DNA of 64,000 bases from Cupriavidus pampae (GCF_914271485.1 NZ_CAJZAG010000008.1:248001-312000), one strand, 5' to 3'; numbered from the stretch's first letter, positions 49,949 to 59,453 are shown. The notes: generated by a model not told the origin, from the sequence alone. Translations and numbers: made by a program.

Positions 49949-50761
49949 TCAGGCGCGTGCGGTATCGCGGTTCCCCGCGCGGCGGTACGCCCACACCATC
50001 ATCACGATGCCACCGAGGATCATCGGCAGGCTCAGCCACTGGCCCATCGAGAAGTTCAGCGCCAGCAGACCCAGGAAGTTATCCGGTTCCCGCGTATATT
50101 CGGCGAGGAAGCGGAACGAACCGTAGCCCAGCAGGAACAGGCCCGACACCGCGGCTGTGGGACGCGGCTTGCGCGAGTAGAACCACAGGATGATGAACAA
50201 CGCCACGCCTTCGCCGGCAAATTGATACAGCTGCGACGGATGGCGCGGAATGTTGTCGCCCGCCTGCGGGAAGATCATGCCCCACGGCAGATCGGTCGGG
50301 CGGCCCCACAGTTCACCATTGATGAAATTGCCGATGCGGCCGGCAGCCAGGCCGCACGGAATCAGCGGCGCGATGAAGTCGGTGACCTCGAACCAGCTGC
50401 GGTCGCGCAGGCGTGCAAACACCCAGACCGCGATCAGCACGCCCAGGAAGCCGCCATGGAACGCCATGCCGCCTTCCCACACCTTGAAGATCTCGAGCGG
50501 ATGCGAGAGGTAGTAGGTCGGCTTGTAGAACAGCACGTAGCCAAGCCGCCCGCCGAGGATCACGCCGAGCACGCCGAAGAACAGCAGGTCGTCCAGATCG
50601 CGCGTGGTCCAGCCGCGCAGGAAATTATGCGGCTGGCGCACGCGCAGGCGGCCGAACCACAGGAACATGATGAAGCCGGCCAGGTACATGAGACCGTACC
50701 AGCGAATGGCCAGCGGTCCCAGGTGGATAGCGACCGGATCGAATTGCGGGTGAACGAGCAT
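49949..50761 (-). CDS. lgt: Prolipoprotein diacylglyceryl transferase
   Basis: 270-residue inner-membrane enzyme that attaches diacylglycerol to the lipobox Cys of prolipoproteins, such as the binding protein and the M48 lipoprotein seen in this window. Conserved blocks are the N-terminal IRWYGLMYLAGF, EGGMAFHGGFLG and the signature GRIGNFINGELWGRPTD. Seven membrane spans are expected. The start MLVHPQFDP at 50761 is the family start; the longer frame upstream is unsupported. Confidence 0.95.
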   Translation of the reverse strand: MLVHPQFDPVAIHLGPLAIRWYGLMYLAGFIMFLWFGRLRVRQPHNFLRGWTTRDLDDLLFFGVLGVILGGRLGYVLFYKPTYYLSHPLEIFKVWEGGMAFHGGFLGVLIAVWVFARLRDRSWFEVTDFIAPLIPCGLAAGRIGNFINGELWGRPTDLPWGMIFPQAGDNIPRHPSQLYQFAGEGVALFIILWFYSRKPRPTAAVSGLFLLGYGSFRFLAEYTREPDNFLGLLALNFSMGQWLSLPMILGGIVMMVWAYRRAGNRDTARA

Positions 50762-50784
50762 GGTTGGGAGAGAGTGAATAAATT

Positions 50785-51768
50785 TTATGCGCCGGAAGCC
50801 TGCATCATGCCCGCCTCGTGCGTCAGTGCCATGGCGCCCGCGATGTCGATAAACGACGTCAGCACCGGCGCCACGCCGGCCGCGCTGTCGCGCCAGATCA
50901 GCCCGGTCTCGATATCGGGACCCGCCTCGCGCAACGCGAGATACGAAACCCCGGTCCGCCGCAGGTTGCACAGCGACGCGGGCACGAGCGCCACGCCCAT
51001 GCCAGCCGACACCAGACTGACGATGGTTTGCATCTGAATGGCTTCCTGCGCGACCGTGGGCGTCAGACCCTCGCGCGCATAGTAGCCCGTAATGATGTCA
51101 TAAAACGCTGGCGCACTTCTCCGCGGAAAGACGATGAGCGGTTCGTGCGCGGCATCGCGCAGCGCAATCGCGGCTGGCATCGGCGTGCCCGGGGCATGGC
51201 CCACCGGTCGCCAGCCATCGGGCACCGCGAGCACAAGCGGCTCGCGCACGAGCGGCAGATACGAGAGCCCATGCGGCATCACGGGCATCTGCGGGCGGAT
51301 CACGAGCCCCGCATCGATGGTGCCGTCGATCAGCGCGTCGAACTGCACGTCGCTGGTGGCTTCGCGCAGATGGAGCTGCACCTCGGGGTGGCGCGCGCGG
51401 AAATGCCGCAGCAGATCGGGCAGGATGCCGTAGTCCGCCGTGCTGACGAACGCGAGCGTGAGCGACCCGATCTCGCCGCGCGCGAAGCGTTGCGCGAGCG
51501 CCGGCAGCGCGCCCGCATCGGCCAGCACCCGCCGTACTTCGGGCAGCCATTGCTGCCCCGCGGGCGTCAGGACCACCGAGCGGCGCGTGCGCGCGAACAG
51601 CCGCACGCCGATTTCTTCCTCCAGCGCCTGGATCTGCTGGGACAGCGGCGGTTGCGTCATGGCGAGCCGCTGGGCGGCACGGCCGAAATGCAGCTCCTCC
51701 GCGACGGTGACGAAATAGCGCAGCTGACGCAGATCCAACGTGGGCTCCTGATATGTTTTTCGACTCAA
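50785..51768 (-). CDS. LysR-family transcriptional regulator divergent from ilvD
   Basis: 327 residues. The helix-turn-helix (LDLRQLRYFVTVAEELHFGRAAQRLAMTQPPLSQQIQ, shown here only in part as LHFGRAAQRL and PPLSQQ) is typical of LysR proteins of the BenM/CatM-like group, followed by the effector-binding domain. It is transcribed away from ilvD, and a palindrome with a T-N-A pattern lies between the two, so it probably controls ilvD, itself or both. The inducer is unknown. Confidence 0.88.
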   Translation of the reverse strand: MSRKTYQEPTLDLRQLRYFVTVAEELHFGRAAQRLAMTQPPLSQQIQALEEEIGVRLFARTRRSVVLTPAGQQWLPEVRRVLADAGALPALAQRFARGEIGSLTLAFVSTADYGILPDLLRHFRARHPEVQLHLREATSDVQFDALIDGTIDAGLVIRPQMPVMPHGLSYLPLVREPLVLAVPDGWRPVGHAPGTPMPAAIALRDAAHEPLIVFPRRSAPAFYDIITGYYAREGLTPTVAQEAIQMQTIVSLVSAGMGVALVPASLCNLRRTGVSYLALREAGPDIETGLIWRDSAAGVAPVLTSFIDIAGAMALTHEAGMMQASGA

Positions 51769-51773
51769 TAAAG

Positions 51774-51792
51774 GTCAAATAATATATTTGAC
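51774..51792. promoter_or_regulatory. Palindromic LysR-type operator between the LysR gene and ilvD
   Basis: GTCAAATAATATATTTGAC, perfect 7-base arms around AATAT, with the T-N11-A arrangement of LysR sites. It lies 5 bases from the LysR start codon and about 97 bases from the ilvD start. Confidence 0.6.
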
Positions 51793-51888
51793 ACTCCAAC
51801 ATGCAAAGCGTCATGCTGTCGTTCACAACAAATGGCAGTCGCGCGGGCTTCGCGTGGCATGCCCGGAAACCCCCTGGAGATCCCCACC

Positions 51889-53562
51889 ATGGCATTCAAC
51901 AAGCGGTCCCGGCACATCACGCAGGGCGTTGCCCGCTCCCCCAATCGCTCGATGTACTACGCGCTCGGCTACGAGAAGGAAGACTTCGACAAGCCGATGA
52001 TCGGTATCGCCAACGGGCATTCGACCATCACGCCGTGCAATTCGGGGCTGCAGCGTCTGGCCGACGCGGCCGTCGACGCGGTCCGGGAGGCCGGTGCCAA
52101 TCCGCAGACCTTCGGCACACCGACGATCTCCGATGGCATGTCGATGGGCACCGAGGGCATGAAGTACTCGCTGATCTCGCGCGAGGTCATCGCCGATTGC
52201 ATCGAGACCGCGGTGCAGGGTCAGTGGATGGACGGCGTGGTGGTGATCGGCGGCTGCGACAAGAACATGCCCGGCGGGATGATCGCGCTGGCCCGCACCA
52301 ACGTGCCGGGCATCTACGTGTATGGCGGCACCATCAAGCCCGGCAACTGGAAGGGCAAGGACCTGACCATCGTGTCCGCGTTCGAGGCCGTCGGCGAATT
52401 CACGGCCGGCCGCATGAGTGAAGAGGACTTCGAGGGCGTAGAGCGCAATGCGTGCCCGAGCTCGGGCTCGTGCGGCGGCATGTACACGGCCAATACGATG
52501 AGCTCGTCGTTCGAAGCGCTCGGCATGTCGCTGATGTATTCGTCGACGATGGCCAATCCGGACGACGAGAAGGTGGTCAGCGCCGCCGAATCGGCACGCG
52601 TGCTGTACGAAGCGATCAAGAAGGACATCAAGCCGCGCGACATCATCACCCGCAAGTCGATCGAGAATGCGGTGTCGCTGATCATGGCGACCGGCGGGTC
52701 CACCAACGCGGTGCTGCACTATCTGGCGATCGCGCATTCGGCCGAGGTCGAATGGACCATCGACGATTTCGAGCGTATCCGTCGCCAGGTGCCGGTGATC
52801 TGCAACCTGAAGCCGTCGGGCCAGTACGTGGCCACCGATCTGCATCGCGCGGGCGGCATTCCGCAGGTGCTCAAGATCCTGCTGAACGCGGGCCTGCTGC
52901 ATGGCGATTGCCTGACCATCACGGGCCGCACGCTCGCCGAGGAACTGGCGGACGTGCCTGACCAGCCGCGCGCGGATCAGGACGTGATCATGCCGATCGA
53001 GAAAGCCCTGTACAAGCAGGGCCACCTCGCGATTCTCAAGGGCAACCTCGCGGAAGAGGGCGCGGTGGCCAAGATCACGGGCCTGAAGAATCCGGTCATC
53101 ACCGGACCCGCGCGCGTGTTTGACGACGAGCAGAGCGCGATGGACGCGATTCTTGCCGATCGCATCCAGGCCGGCGACGTGCTGGTGCTGCGCTATCTGG
53201 GTCCGAAGGGCGGCCCCGGCATGCCGGAGATGCTCGCCCCGACGTCCGCGATCATCGGCAAGGGGCTCGGCGAGTCGGTGGGCTTTATTACCGACGGCCG
53301 CTTCTCGGGCGGTACCTGGGGCATGGTGGTGGGTCACGTCGCGCCCGAGGCCTTTGTAGGGGGCACCATCGCGCTGGTGCGGGAAGGCGACTCGATCACG
53401 ATCGATGCGCATCAACTCAAGCTGGAGCTGAACGTGGACGATGCCGAGCTGGCGCGGCGCCGTGCCGCGTGGACGCCGCCTGAGGCGCGCTATACGCGCG
53501 GGGTGCTGGCCAAGTTCTCCAAACTCGCCTCCACCGCGAGCAAGGGTGCCGTGACGGACTGA
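51889..53562 (+). CDS. ilvD: Dihydroxy-acid dehydratase
   Basis: 557-residue Fe–S lyase that makes 2-oxo acids for valine, isoleucine and leucine synthesis. The start MAFNKRSRHITQGV follows CTGGAGA. Cluster-binding cysteines lie in TPCNSG, GGCDKNMPGG and NACPSSGSCGGMYTANTM. The GRFSGGTWGMVVGHV block near the C-terminus is typical. Related sugar-acid dehydratases share the fold, but the blocks fit IlvD best. It is divergent from a LysR gene and closed by a terminator. Confidence 0.93.
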   Translation: MAFNKRSRHITQGVARSPNRSMYYALGYEKEDFDKPMIGIANGHSTITPCNSGLQRLADAAVDAVREAGANPQTFGTPTISDGMSMGTEGMKYSLISREVIADCIETAVQGQWMDGVVVIGGCDKNMPGGMIALARTNVPGIYVYGGTIKPGNWKGKDLTIVSAFEAVGEFTAGRMSEEDFEGVERNACPSSGSCGGMYTANTMSSSFEALGMSLMYSSTMANPDDEKVVSAAESARVLYEAIKKDIKPRDIITRKSIENAVSLIMATGGSTNAVLHYLAIAHSAEVEWTIDDFERIRRQVPVICNLKPSGQYVATDLHRAGGIPQVLKILLNAGLLHGDCLTITGRTLAEELADVPDQPRADQDVIMPIEKALYKQGHLAILKGNLAEEGAVAKITGLKNPVITGPARVFDDEQSAMDAILADRIQAGDVLVLRYLGPKGGPGMPEMLAPTSAIIGKGLGESVGFITDGRFSGGTWGMVVGHVAPEAFVGGTIALVREGDSITIDAHQLKLELNVDDAELARRRAAWTPPEARYTRGVLAKFSKLASTASKGAVTD

Positions 53563-53588
53563 CCCTGCGGCAGGGCGCGGAGGGACGA

Positions 53589-53618
53589 AAAGGGCTCGTA
53601 ATATCGAGCCCTTTTTTT
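53589..53618 (+). terminator. Intrinsic terminator of ilvD
   Basis: AAAGGGCTCG and CGAGCCCTTT arms, a six-base loop, and a run of seven T residues. Confidence 0.9.
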
Positions 53619-53700
53619 GTTTTTCGTAGAAATGCGATTTAGTTGGATGCTGACGTTGCACAGAATGGAGGCATCTCAATCATCCTGCTTTCTTCGCCTC

Positions 53701-54381
53701 ATGTCGCGTGCCTTTTCCATCCTTCTGTCCAGGCGGCCACTTGCCGTGCTTGTCACGGTTCCCGCTTTAGTGGCGATGGCCGCAGGCGTGATCTCCACGA
53801 ACGCGAACGCCGCCGCTACAGTACCGTTCTCGATTGGCGCCACGCTGGTGCCAGCGTCCTGCGACGTCCTGCTCTCGCAGGATACGCTCGATTTCGGCGA
53901 GATTCCCGCGTCCTCGCTGAGTGAAATCGCAGCGACGAAGCTACCGGCTCGCGACGTCACGGTGACCGTCTCGTGCAAGGGCGTGGCCGCCTCGGTGGGA
54001 CTGGCGATGACGGACAACCGCCAGGGCAGCGAATCGCGCGACACCGGCAATCCCACGCTGTTTGGCGTCGGCATGTACAAAAACAAGGCAGTGGGAAATT
54101 TCTCGCTGGCCACCCGCAATGCGGTGGCTGACGGCGTCTCGGCCGATCCGATCGCGCGTGTCGGGGCCGGCGGCTGGAATCGCCTCAGCGGCGACCTGTC
54201 GGGGGCGTCGGACTTTCAGTTGTCGTGGGCGCAGAGGGGCACTACCGCACCGGGTACCTACATGACCATGCAGCAAACGTTCGCGGTGACGCTCGAAATT
54301 GCCGCGAAGAACAGCCTCCCCTCGCTGAGCGAGGGCGTGCCGATCGATGGCTCGATGACGTTCTCGGTCGTGTATCTGTAA
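53701..54381 (+). CDS. Fimbrial-type (DUF1120-like) exported protein
   Basis: 226 residues. A signal peptide of about 38 residues ends NANAA. The rest is beta-rich with SCDVLLSQDTLDFGEIP near the N-terminus, a second Cys in VTVSCKG, and a C-terminus ending FSVVYL, the alternating pattern of chaperone–usher pilin-like subunits. No chaperone or usher gene lies next to it, so it is an orphan. An earlier in-frame ATG at 53668 is possible. Confidence 0.6.
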   Translation: MSRAFSILLSRRPLAVLVTVPALVAMAAGVISTNANAAATVPFSIGATLVPASCDVLLSQDTLDFGEIPASSLSEIAATKLPARDVTVTVSCKGVAASVGLAMTDNRQGSESRDTGNPTLFGVGMYKNKAVGNFSLATRNAVADGVSADPIARVGAGGWNRLSGDLSGASDFQLSWAQRGTTAPGTYMTMQQTFAVTLEIAAKNSLPSLSEGVPIDGSMTFSVVYL

Positions 54382-54396
54382 GTCTCTATGGGAGGG

Positions 54397-55467
54397 TCAG
54401 CGTCCCCCGGCCCGAATCGCCTCGATCCGTTCGCGAGTGAGCGGATGCGTGGCGAAGAAATCCTCTCCCCCGTCGTCCTCCCTCGCGTCCTTCCCCGCGT
54501 CTTTCGCATCGCGTGCCGCGGTCTTGCCGCCGCGCCGCGCGTGCGCATCTTCCAGTTTCTGCAGAACATCCGCCAGTGCGGACGGGGGCAACCGATTCGC
54601 GCGCATCACGTCGATCGCAAACGCATCGGCTTCGCGCTCGTGCTCGCGTGAGTAGCGCATCGCCAGCATCGCGGCGGGAACCCCCGCCAGCACCGTCGAG
54701 AAGTCCCCAAGCACATAGGCCGAGGCAGCGCCGATGGCCGAGGCCTGAATGATCTGCTGCAGCCCATGCCGCTGGGCAACGTGCCCGGCCTCGTGGGCGA
54801 GCACGCCGATCATGCCGGTGCCAGTACCGATCAGTTTCACCAATTCATCAGTCACGACAATCGTGCCGCCGGGCAGCGCGAGCGCGTTGGGACCGAGACG
54901 TTGCCCCGCGCGAAACTGGATATCGTAGCGATGGCCGGGGTCCGCCGGCAGCGAGAGCGAGGCGAAGTTGTCGCGGATGGTTTTCTGCTCGGCGGCCGAA
55001 AGTTTGGTTGGCCCCACCAGCCTGGCATCGAGCGTATCCAGCGTCGCGCGGCCGAGCTGCGCCTCGAGCGTGGGCGGAATGGCGTCGGCAATCACGCGCG
55101 CGCCCCATGGCAGCACCACGTAATAACAGAACACACACACGGCAATCAGGCCCACTACCGCGATGCCGACTAGTCGCCAGCTGTTCTGCGCGCGCGACAC
55201 CCATCCTTCGCGATGGCCGGTGGCGGCGAGCAGCGCTTCGAAGGCAGCGTGGTCGGCGATCTCGCAGTAGGCACCATCGGTGAACGTGACCAGTCGCGGC
55301 GCACGCCGCGTGCGTTCCGACACGCGTAGCGAGGACAACGGCGCACGCCGCAGTTCCTGCCCGTCCGCGTCACGCAACACCGCTTCACCGCCAGTCACAT
55401 CGAGCATGACCGCGTGCGCGCGCGACGAGCGTCCGTCGAAGTACGAGGCGGCAACCATGGCAGTCAT
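54397..55467 (-). CDS. M48-family membrane metallopeptidase
   Basis: 356 residues. The N-terminal 90 residues are a beta-rich domain resembling a short-chain regulatory module, then one membrane span (about 97-117), and the M48 catalytic domain with VLAHEAGHVAQRHG and the third ligand in HEREADAFAI. A Lys/Asp-rich segment precedes the C-terminus. It belongs with envelope proteases of the BepA/HtpX superfamily. The ATG used may be codon 1 or 4. It lies in the same direction as the DUF898 gene just upstream, with three bases between them. Confidence 0.85.
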   Translation of the reverse strand: MTAMVAASYFDGRSSRAHAVMLDVTGGEAVLRDADGQELRRAPLSSLRVSERTRRAPRLVTFTDGAYCEIADHAAFEALLAATGHREGWVSRAQNSWRLVGIAVVGLIAVCVFCYYVVLPWGARVIADAIPPTLEAQLGRATLDTLDARLVGPTKLSAAEQKTIRDNFASLSLPADPGHRYDIQFRAGQRLGPNALALPGGTIVVTDELVKLIGTGTGMIGVLAHEAGHVAQRHGLQQIIQASAIGAASAYVLGDFSTVLAGVPAAMLAMRYSREHEREADAFAIDVMRANRLPPSALADVLQKLEDAHARRGGKTAARDAKDAGKDAREDDGGEDFFATHPLTRERIEAIRAGGR

Positions 55468-55470
55468 CGT

Positions 55471-56550
55471 TCAGAGCGCGATATCGATGTCGTACCAATC
55501 GGCGGCGGCATCGCCAAGCGCGTCGACCTGATCGATCTCCGCCGCGATGTAATGATCGAGCGGGCCGGCTGCGAGCAGCGTCATCGATTCCACGCAATAG
55601 CGCGTGGTGCGTACGCGCGCGAATGGCAGGAACAGGCCGAGCGTCAGCACGACGAAGATGACGTTGGTCAGCGTAATGAAGAACAGACGGCGGGTGCGCA
55701 CCTCGCTGCGAAAGCGATGGGGCGCCAGCGCGGTACCGTTCCACACCACGTTCTGCAGACGCGCGCGATAGAGCGGCATCAACAGCGCGACGCTGAGAGC
55801 GGCGCCGGCCACGGCTGTGACCAGGATCAGAGCGGGCTTGCCAGTGGCCGTGCCGAGCAGGGCGCCCAGCGCCGCGCCTCCGCCTACCAGCAGTATGGAG
55901 ATCAGCGAGATCGAGAGATAGACGCGAAAGAACGTGCTGACCGATGCGTCGAACGAGAACGGTGCGGTGCCGAAGCGGGCGTTGCCGTGCTGGAAGCGCT
56001 TGAGACGCTGATGCGAGAACGGCGTCAGCAATCCAAACGCAAACCACGCGAGCACTGGCCACAGCAGGAACACCTTGTAGCCTTCGGCGTCGCCGCCGCG
56101 AAACGCGAAGCGCAGCCCGCGATAGCTCGAATTGGCCATGCGGAAACGCAGCGACCGCACAAGGAGGTATGGCATGACGGCAGCCGCGATCAGCAGCACC
56201 ACGATCGGAATGCCCACGCTGATCTCACCCGCAAACTGCAACGCGCCGAACAGCACCAGCACGATGATGCGGCCCTTGAGGATCGCCATCGGTTTCCCGT
56301 GGTAGTCGAAGCTCGCGTTATCGACGCGCGTATTGCGATAGAAGTACTGCAGCGTGCGAACCTTGGCCCACGCCGAATAGATGCCGAACGTGACCAGCGT
56401 CAGCAGCGTGTTGACGATCCAGATGCGGAAGTATTCCGATCCCGACCCCGTGAACGAGAACGGTAGCGTGCGTGGTGCCGACGATGTTGCCGACGGCTCT
56501 GATGCTGCGACCTGTCCCCCGCCCCCGTTGGCGTCGTTTTCCCATTGCAT
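55471..56550 (-). CDS. DUF898 (YjgN-family) membrane protein
   Basis: 359 residues starting MQWENDANGG. About eight hydrophobic segments follow a soluble N-terminal tail. Motifs common in this family are FGIYSAWAKVRTLQYFYRNT, the repeated NSSYRGLRFAF and LGLFLPFARVRTTRY. Function in the family is unknown. It forms a likely two-gene unit with the M48 peptidase that follows, which may act on it or with it. Confidence 0.82.
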   Translation of the reverse strand: MQWENDANGGGGQVAASEPSATSSAPRTLPFSFTGSGSEYFRIWIVNTLLTLVTFGIYSAWAKVRTLQYFYRNTRVDNASFDYHGKPMAILKGRIIVLVLFGALQFAGEISVGIPIVVLLIAAAVMPYLLVRSLRFRMANSSYRGLRFAFRGGDAEGYKVFLLWPVLAWFAFGLLTPFSHQRLKRFQHGNARFGTAPFSFDASVSTFFRVYLSISLISILLVGGGAALGALLGTATGKPALILVTAVAGAALSVALLMPLYRARLQNVVWNGTALAPHRFRSEVRTRRLFFITLTNVIFVVLTLGLFLPFARVRTTRYCVESMTLLAAGPLDHYIAAEIDQVDALGDAAADWYDIDIAL

Positions 56551-56766
56551 GTCCGACCTCTCCGTTTGTCTGCGTTGTTTCAGCGATGCAACCGATCTGG
56601 CCGGCGTCTTTGCGCGCCGGCGAACGCATTGTCGCACCGTGATTGCACCTCTACGTGGCAGAGGGGACACATTTCGATGGATGATGCACGCCGGCAACGT
56701 ACCGTTGCGCGTTTTCATCGAAGCCCGGCCCGTAACGATCGAGAAACATTCTGTTACAGCCGTCGC

Positions 56767-56781
56767 AACTTGTAACAAGTT
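56767..56781. promoter_or_regulatory. Palindrome AACTTGTAACAAGTT
   Basis: Perfect 7+1+7 palindrome with a TGTAACA core. GTTACA, the reverse of the same word, recurs at about 56753 and 56847. It lies about 215 bases upstream of the DUF898 start. Confidence 0.4.
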
Positions 56782-57113
56782 GGCGAGGTCGCCATCAATA
56801 AAATCAATGATTTAGATAAGGTGGCACGGTATTCGCTAAGAAGTCTGTTACAACAAAGCGGGAGAATCGGTGCTGGCAGTATCGGCACTTACCGGGGATG
56901 GCGTGGGATTGACGCCGGTCGTTCAACTCAATCCACACGTGGCCGGCGCGATGCCGGTTCGTGATGAGAGTCTCGCGGCTTTTTTTCAGGCGCGGGCGAT
57001 TGTCGTCGGGGAGGACGACGGTCGTCCGCTGCACCTCCTGCATCGATCCCCTGGCTGTTCTGGTTTTCCCTCGTTCGGGTAGACACTGGCTTGTCACCAC
57101 AATGCGGCCGCCC

Positions 57114-57128
57114 ATAATTATGAATTAT
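57114..57128. promoter_or_regulatory. Candidate operator of the malonate regulator
   Basis: ATAATTATGAATTAT, perfect six-base arms around ATG, about 50 bases before the GntR-type start codon. Position and symmetry suit autoregulation. Confidence 0.45.
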
Positions 57129-57178
57129 TGCGGCGTAGTCGATACTCCATCATGCCGCGTCCCATGGGTTGAGGCGGC

Positions 57179-57925
57179 ATGCGAATCGTCCAGCAGGCGC
57201 TGTATCTCGAGGTTGCCGACCGGCTGCACGCGATGATCGACGATCATGCGCTGATGCCTGGCGCGTGGATCGACGAGGCGGTACTGGCCGCATCGCTGGG
57301 CATTTCGCGCACGCCATTGCGCGAAGCGTTGAAAGTGCTCGCGGCGGAAGGACTCGTGCGGCTCGAGCCGCGACGTGGCTGCTTCGTCAATGAACTGACC
57401 GAGCAGGACCTCGACGAGATCTTTCCGCTGATGGCGCTGCTCGAGGGCCGCTGCGCCTACGAGGCCGCACGCAATGTCACGCCGGACGATGTACGCGCGT
57501 TGGAGGCATTGCACGCCGAACTCGCGCGCCATGCGGCCGATGAGCAGATCGACGCGTATTACGAGACCAACTACCAGATTCACGAAGCGATCCAGCGACT
57601 GGCCGGCAATCGCTGGCTGTCGGGCGTGGTGAGCGATCTGCGCAAGGTGCTGCGGTTGTCGCGCCACAAGAGCCTGAAGCTCGACGGACGTGTGCACGAG
57701 TCGTGCGCCGAGCATCTGTCGGTGTTCTCGGCGCTCAAGGCGCACGATCCGGAGGGCGCCGAGGCGCTGATGAAAACGCACGTGCTGCGCCAGCGCGCGG
57801 CACTGCGCACACTCGATGGCGCGGAGCGCGCGGACTTGCATCACGCCGACACCGACCGCGCCGACGCTGACCACTCGAATGTTGTGCGCATGCAGGTTTC
57901 CTCGTCCACGCGGGACACGCCATGA
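57179..57925 (+). CDS. GntR-family (FCD) regulator of the malonate genes
   Basis: 248 residues. The N-terminal winged helix (LAASLGISRTPLREALKVLAAEGLVRLEPRRGC, given here as GISRTPLREAL) is GntR type. Residues 85-215 form an all-helical FCD ligand domain with metal-binding His and Asp. It resembles MatR of the Rhizobium mat operon in position: it stands before the decarboxylase gene and overlaps it by four bases. Malonate or malonyl-CoA as signal is inference. Confidence 0.82.
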   Translation: MRIVQQALYLEVADRLHAMIDDHALMPGAWIDEAVLAASLGISRTPLREALKVLAAEGLVRLEPRRGCFVNELTEQDLDEIFPLMALLEGRCAYEAARNVTPDDVRALEALHAELARHAADEQIDAYYETNYQIHEAIQRLAGNRWLSGVVSDLRKVLRLSRHKSLKLDGRVHESCAEHLSVFSALKAHDPEGAEALMKTHVLRQRAALRTLDGAERADLHHADTDRADADHSNVVRMQVSSSTRDTP

Positions 57926-59415
57926 ACGCCCTCGACACCACCGAACAGAAGGTCAGCGCGCCGCTCGATAACGAGCGTGGCGCCGGTGATACGCTTCTCG
58001 CGCGTTTCGGCCGCTGGTGGGGCCGCAAGGGCGAGGCCGACGCCGATGCCACGGGCGAGGGCAAGGCGGTACACAAGGCCGAGGCCAGCGCGGCGCCAGT
58101 GTTGTCACCGCGCGTGCAGCGGCGGCAGCGCGAGCAATTGCGACAGTGCTTCGACGCACGGCTGACTGACGGCGCGGCCAACTCCGCCGCGCAGGCGTGG
58201 CGGCAGGAGTACGAGGCCGCCAACGAGCCCACGCGTCAGGCCATGCTCGGCGTGCTGGCCGAGGTGGCGGCACCTGCCAGCGAGACGGCCAAGGGTGACA
58301 AGGCGGACAAGGCTGCAACGAGCGCGCTGGCCAGCGGCGGTACCGGTGCAAGCGGCGCAAGCGGCGCGAGTCTGTCGCAGGCGCTGTCGAATGCGCGCAT
58401 TCGATTCTTCAAGCGCCTCGCGGCACTGCACGGCCATCATGGCAATAGTGTGTGCGGACTCCACTTCCTGATTCATCTGCGTGCGGACATGCTGCGCTGG
58501 CACAAGCGCGTCTCCGGCTTGCGCGCGCTCGACGAGGACCTCGAGGCGCTGTTTTCGAACTGGTTCGACGTGGGCCTGCTCGAGTTGCAACCGATTACGT
58601 GGGATTCGCCGGCCTCGCTGCTGGAGAAACTGATCCGCTACGAAGCCGTGCACGAGATCGCGTCGTGGACCGATCTGCGCAACCGGCTCGATTCCGATCG
58701 CCGCTGCTACGCGTTCTTCCACCCGCGCATGCCGCGCGAGCCGTTGATCTTTGTCGAGGTGGCGTTCGTGCCCGACATGTCCGCCAACGTGCAGACGCTG
58801 CTCGACGAGGCCGCGCCGCTCGAGGATCTGCGGCGCGTCAAGTGGGCGATCTTTTATTCGATCTCGAACACGCAGCCCGGGCTGCGCGGCGTGAGCTTCG
58901 GCAACTTCCTGCTCAAGCGTGTGATCGAGGAATTGCAGCGCGAGTTTCCCAAGCTCAAGCAGTTTGCGACGCTCTCGCCGATTCCGGGATTTGCCGACTG
59001 GCTGCGCAAGCAACAGGGCGAGGCGGTTACGACGATGCTCGGCGAGAAGCGCGTGGCGCGCTGGAGCGAACGACATGGCGACGCACCTGCCGACGGTGCC
59101 GCGTGGCTCGCGGCGCTGACGCCCGACAGCCAGGATGCCGTGCTGCGCGAGTGCGCGCTCGCACTCGCCGCGCACTACCTCGTGCGCGAACAGAAAGACG
59201 GGCTCCCGGCCGATGCGGTCGCTCGCTTTCATCTAGGCAACGGTGCCTGCGTGGAGCGCCTGAACTGGGGCGCGGATCTGTCGCGCAAAGGCCGCACACA
59301 GTCGTGCGGCATGATGGTGAACTATCTTTACGTGCCTGACGCGCTGGATGACAATCTGGCACGCCTTGGCGCGGGGAATCCGCGCGTGAGCCGCGCGGTG
59401 GGCAAGCTGCTGTGA
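57922..59415 (+). CDS. matA: Malonyl-CoA decarboxylase
   Basis: 497 residues, converting malonyl-CoA to acetyl-CoA and CO2. Central family blocks are LKFLIH-like VCGLHFLIHLRADMLRW, GLLELQPITWDSPASLLEKL and HPRMPREPLIFVEVAFV; the C-terminal GNAT-like domain includes FGNFLLKRVIEEL and the end HLGNGACVERLNWGADLS. An Ala/Lys-rich linker lies at residues 95-150. Malonate use requires it with the synthetase encoded at the operon's end. Confidence 0.92.
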   Translation: MNALDTTEQKVSAPLDNERGAGDTLLARFGRWWGRKGEADADATGEGKAVHKAEASAAPVLSPRVQRRQREQLRQCFDARLTDGAANSAAQAWRQEYEAANEPTRQAMLGVLAEVAAPASETAKGDKADKAATSALASGGTGASGASGASLSQALSNARIRFFKRLAALHGHHGNSVCGLHFLIHLRADMLRWHKRVSGLRALDEDLEALFSNWFDVGLLELQPITWDSPASLLEKLIRYEAVHEIASWTDLRNRLDSDRRCYAFFHPRMPREPLIFVEVAFVPDMSANVQTLLDEAAPLEDLRRVKWAIFYSISNTQPGLRGVSFGNFLLKRVIEELQREFPKLKQFATLSPIPGFADWLRKQQGEAVTTMLGEKRVARWSERHGDAPADGAAWLAALTPDSQDAVLRECALALAAHYLVREQKDGLPADAVARFHLGNGACVERLNWGADLSRKGRTQSCGMMVNYLYVPDALDDNLARLGAGNPRVSRAVGKLL

Positions 59416-59453
59416 TCGATTGACTTTCCGTTTGAGAGAGAGGGGACAGTGCA

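Larger units (their letters stand above)
56551..57178. other. 628-base non-coding region between DUF898 and GntR genes
   Basis: Holds the TGTAACA words near 56752-56855, a palindrome at 56767 and another at 57114. A 70-codon frame from GTG 56870 has a GGGAG eight bases before it but no recognisable product and is not called as a gene. Confidence 0.5.

Noticed and set aside
56870..57082. 70-codon frame from GTG with a GGGAG before it
   Set aside because: No recognisable product and no context; kept as part of the non-coding region.
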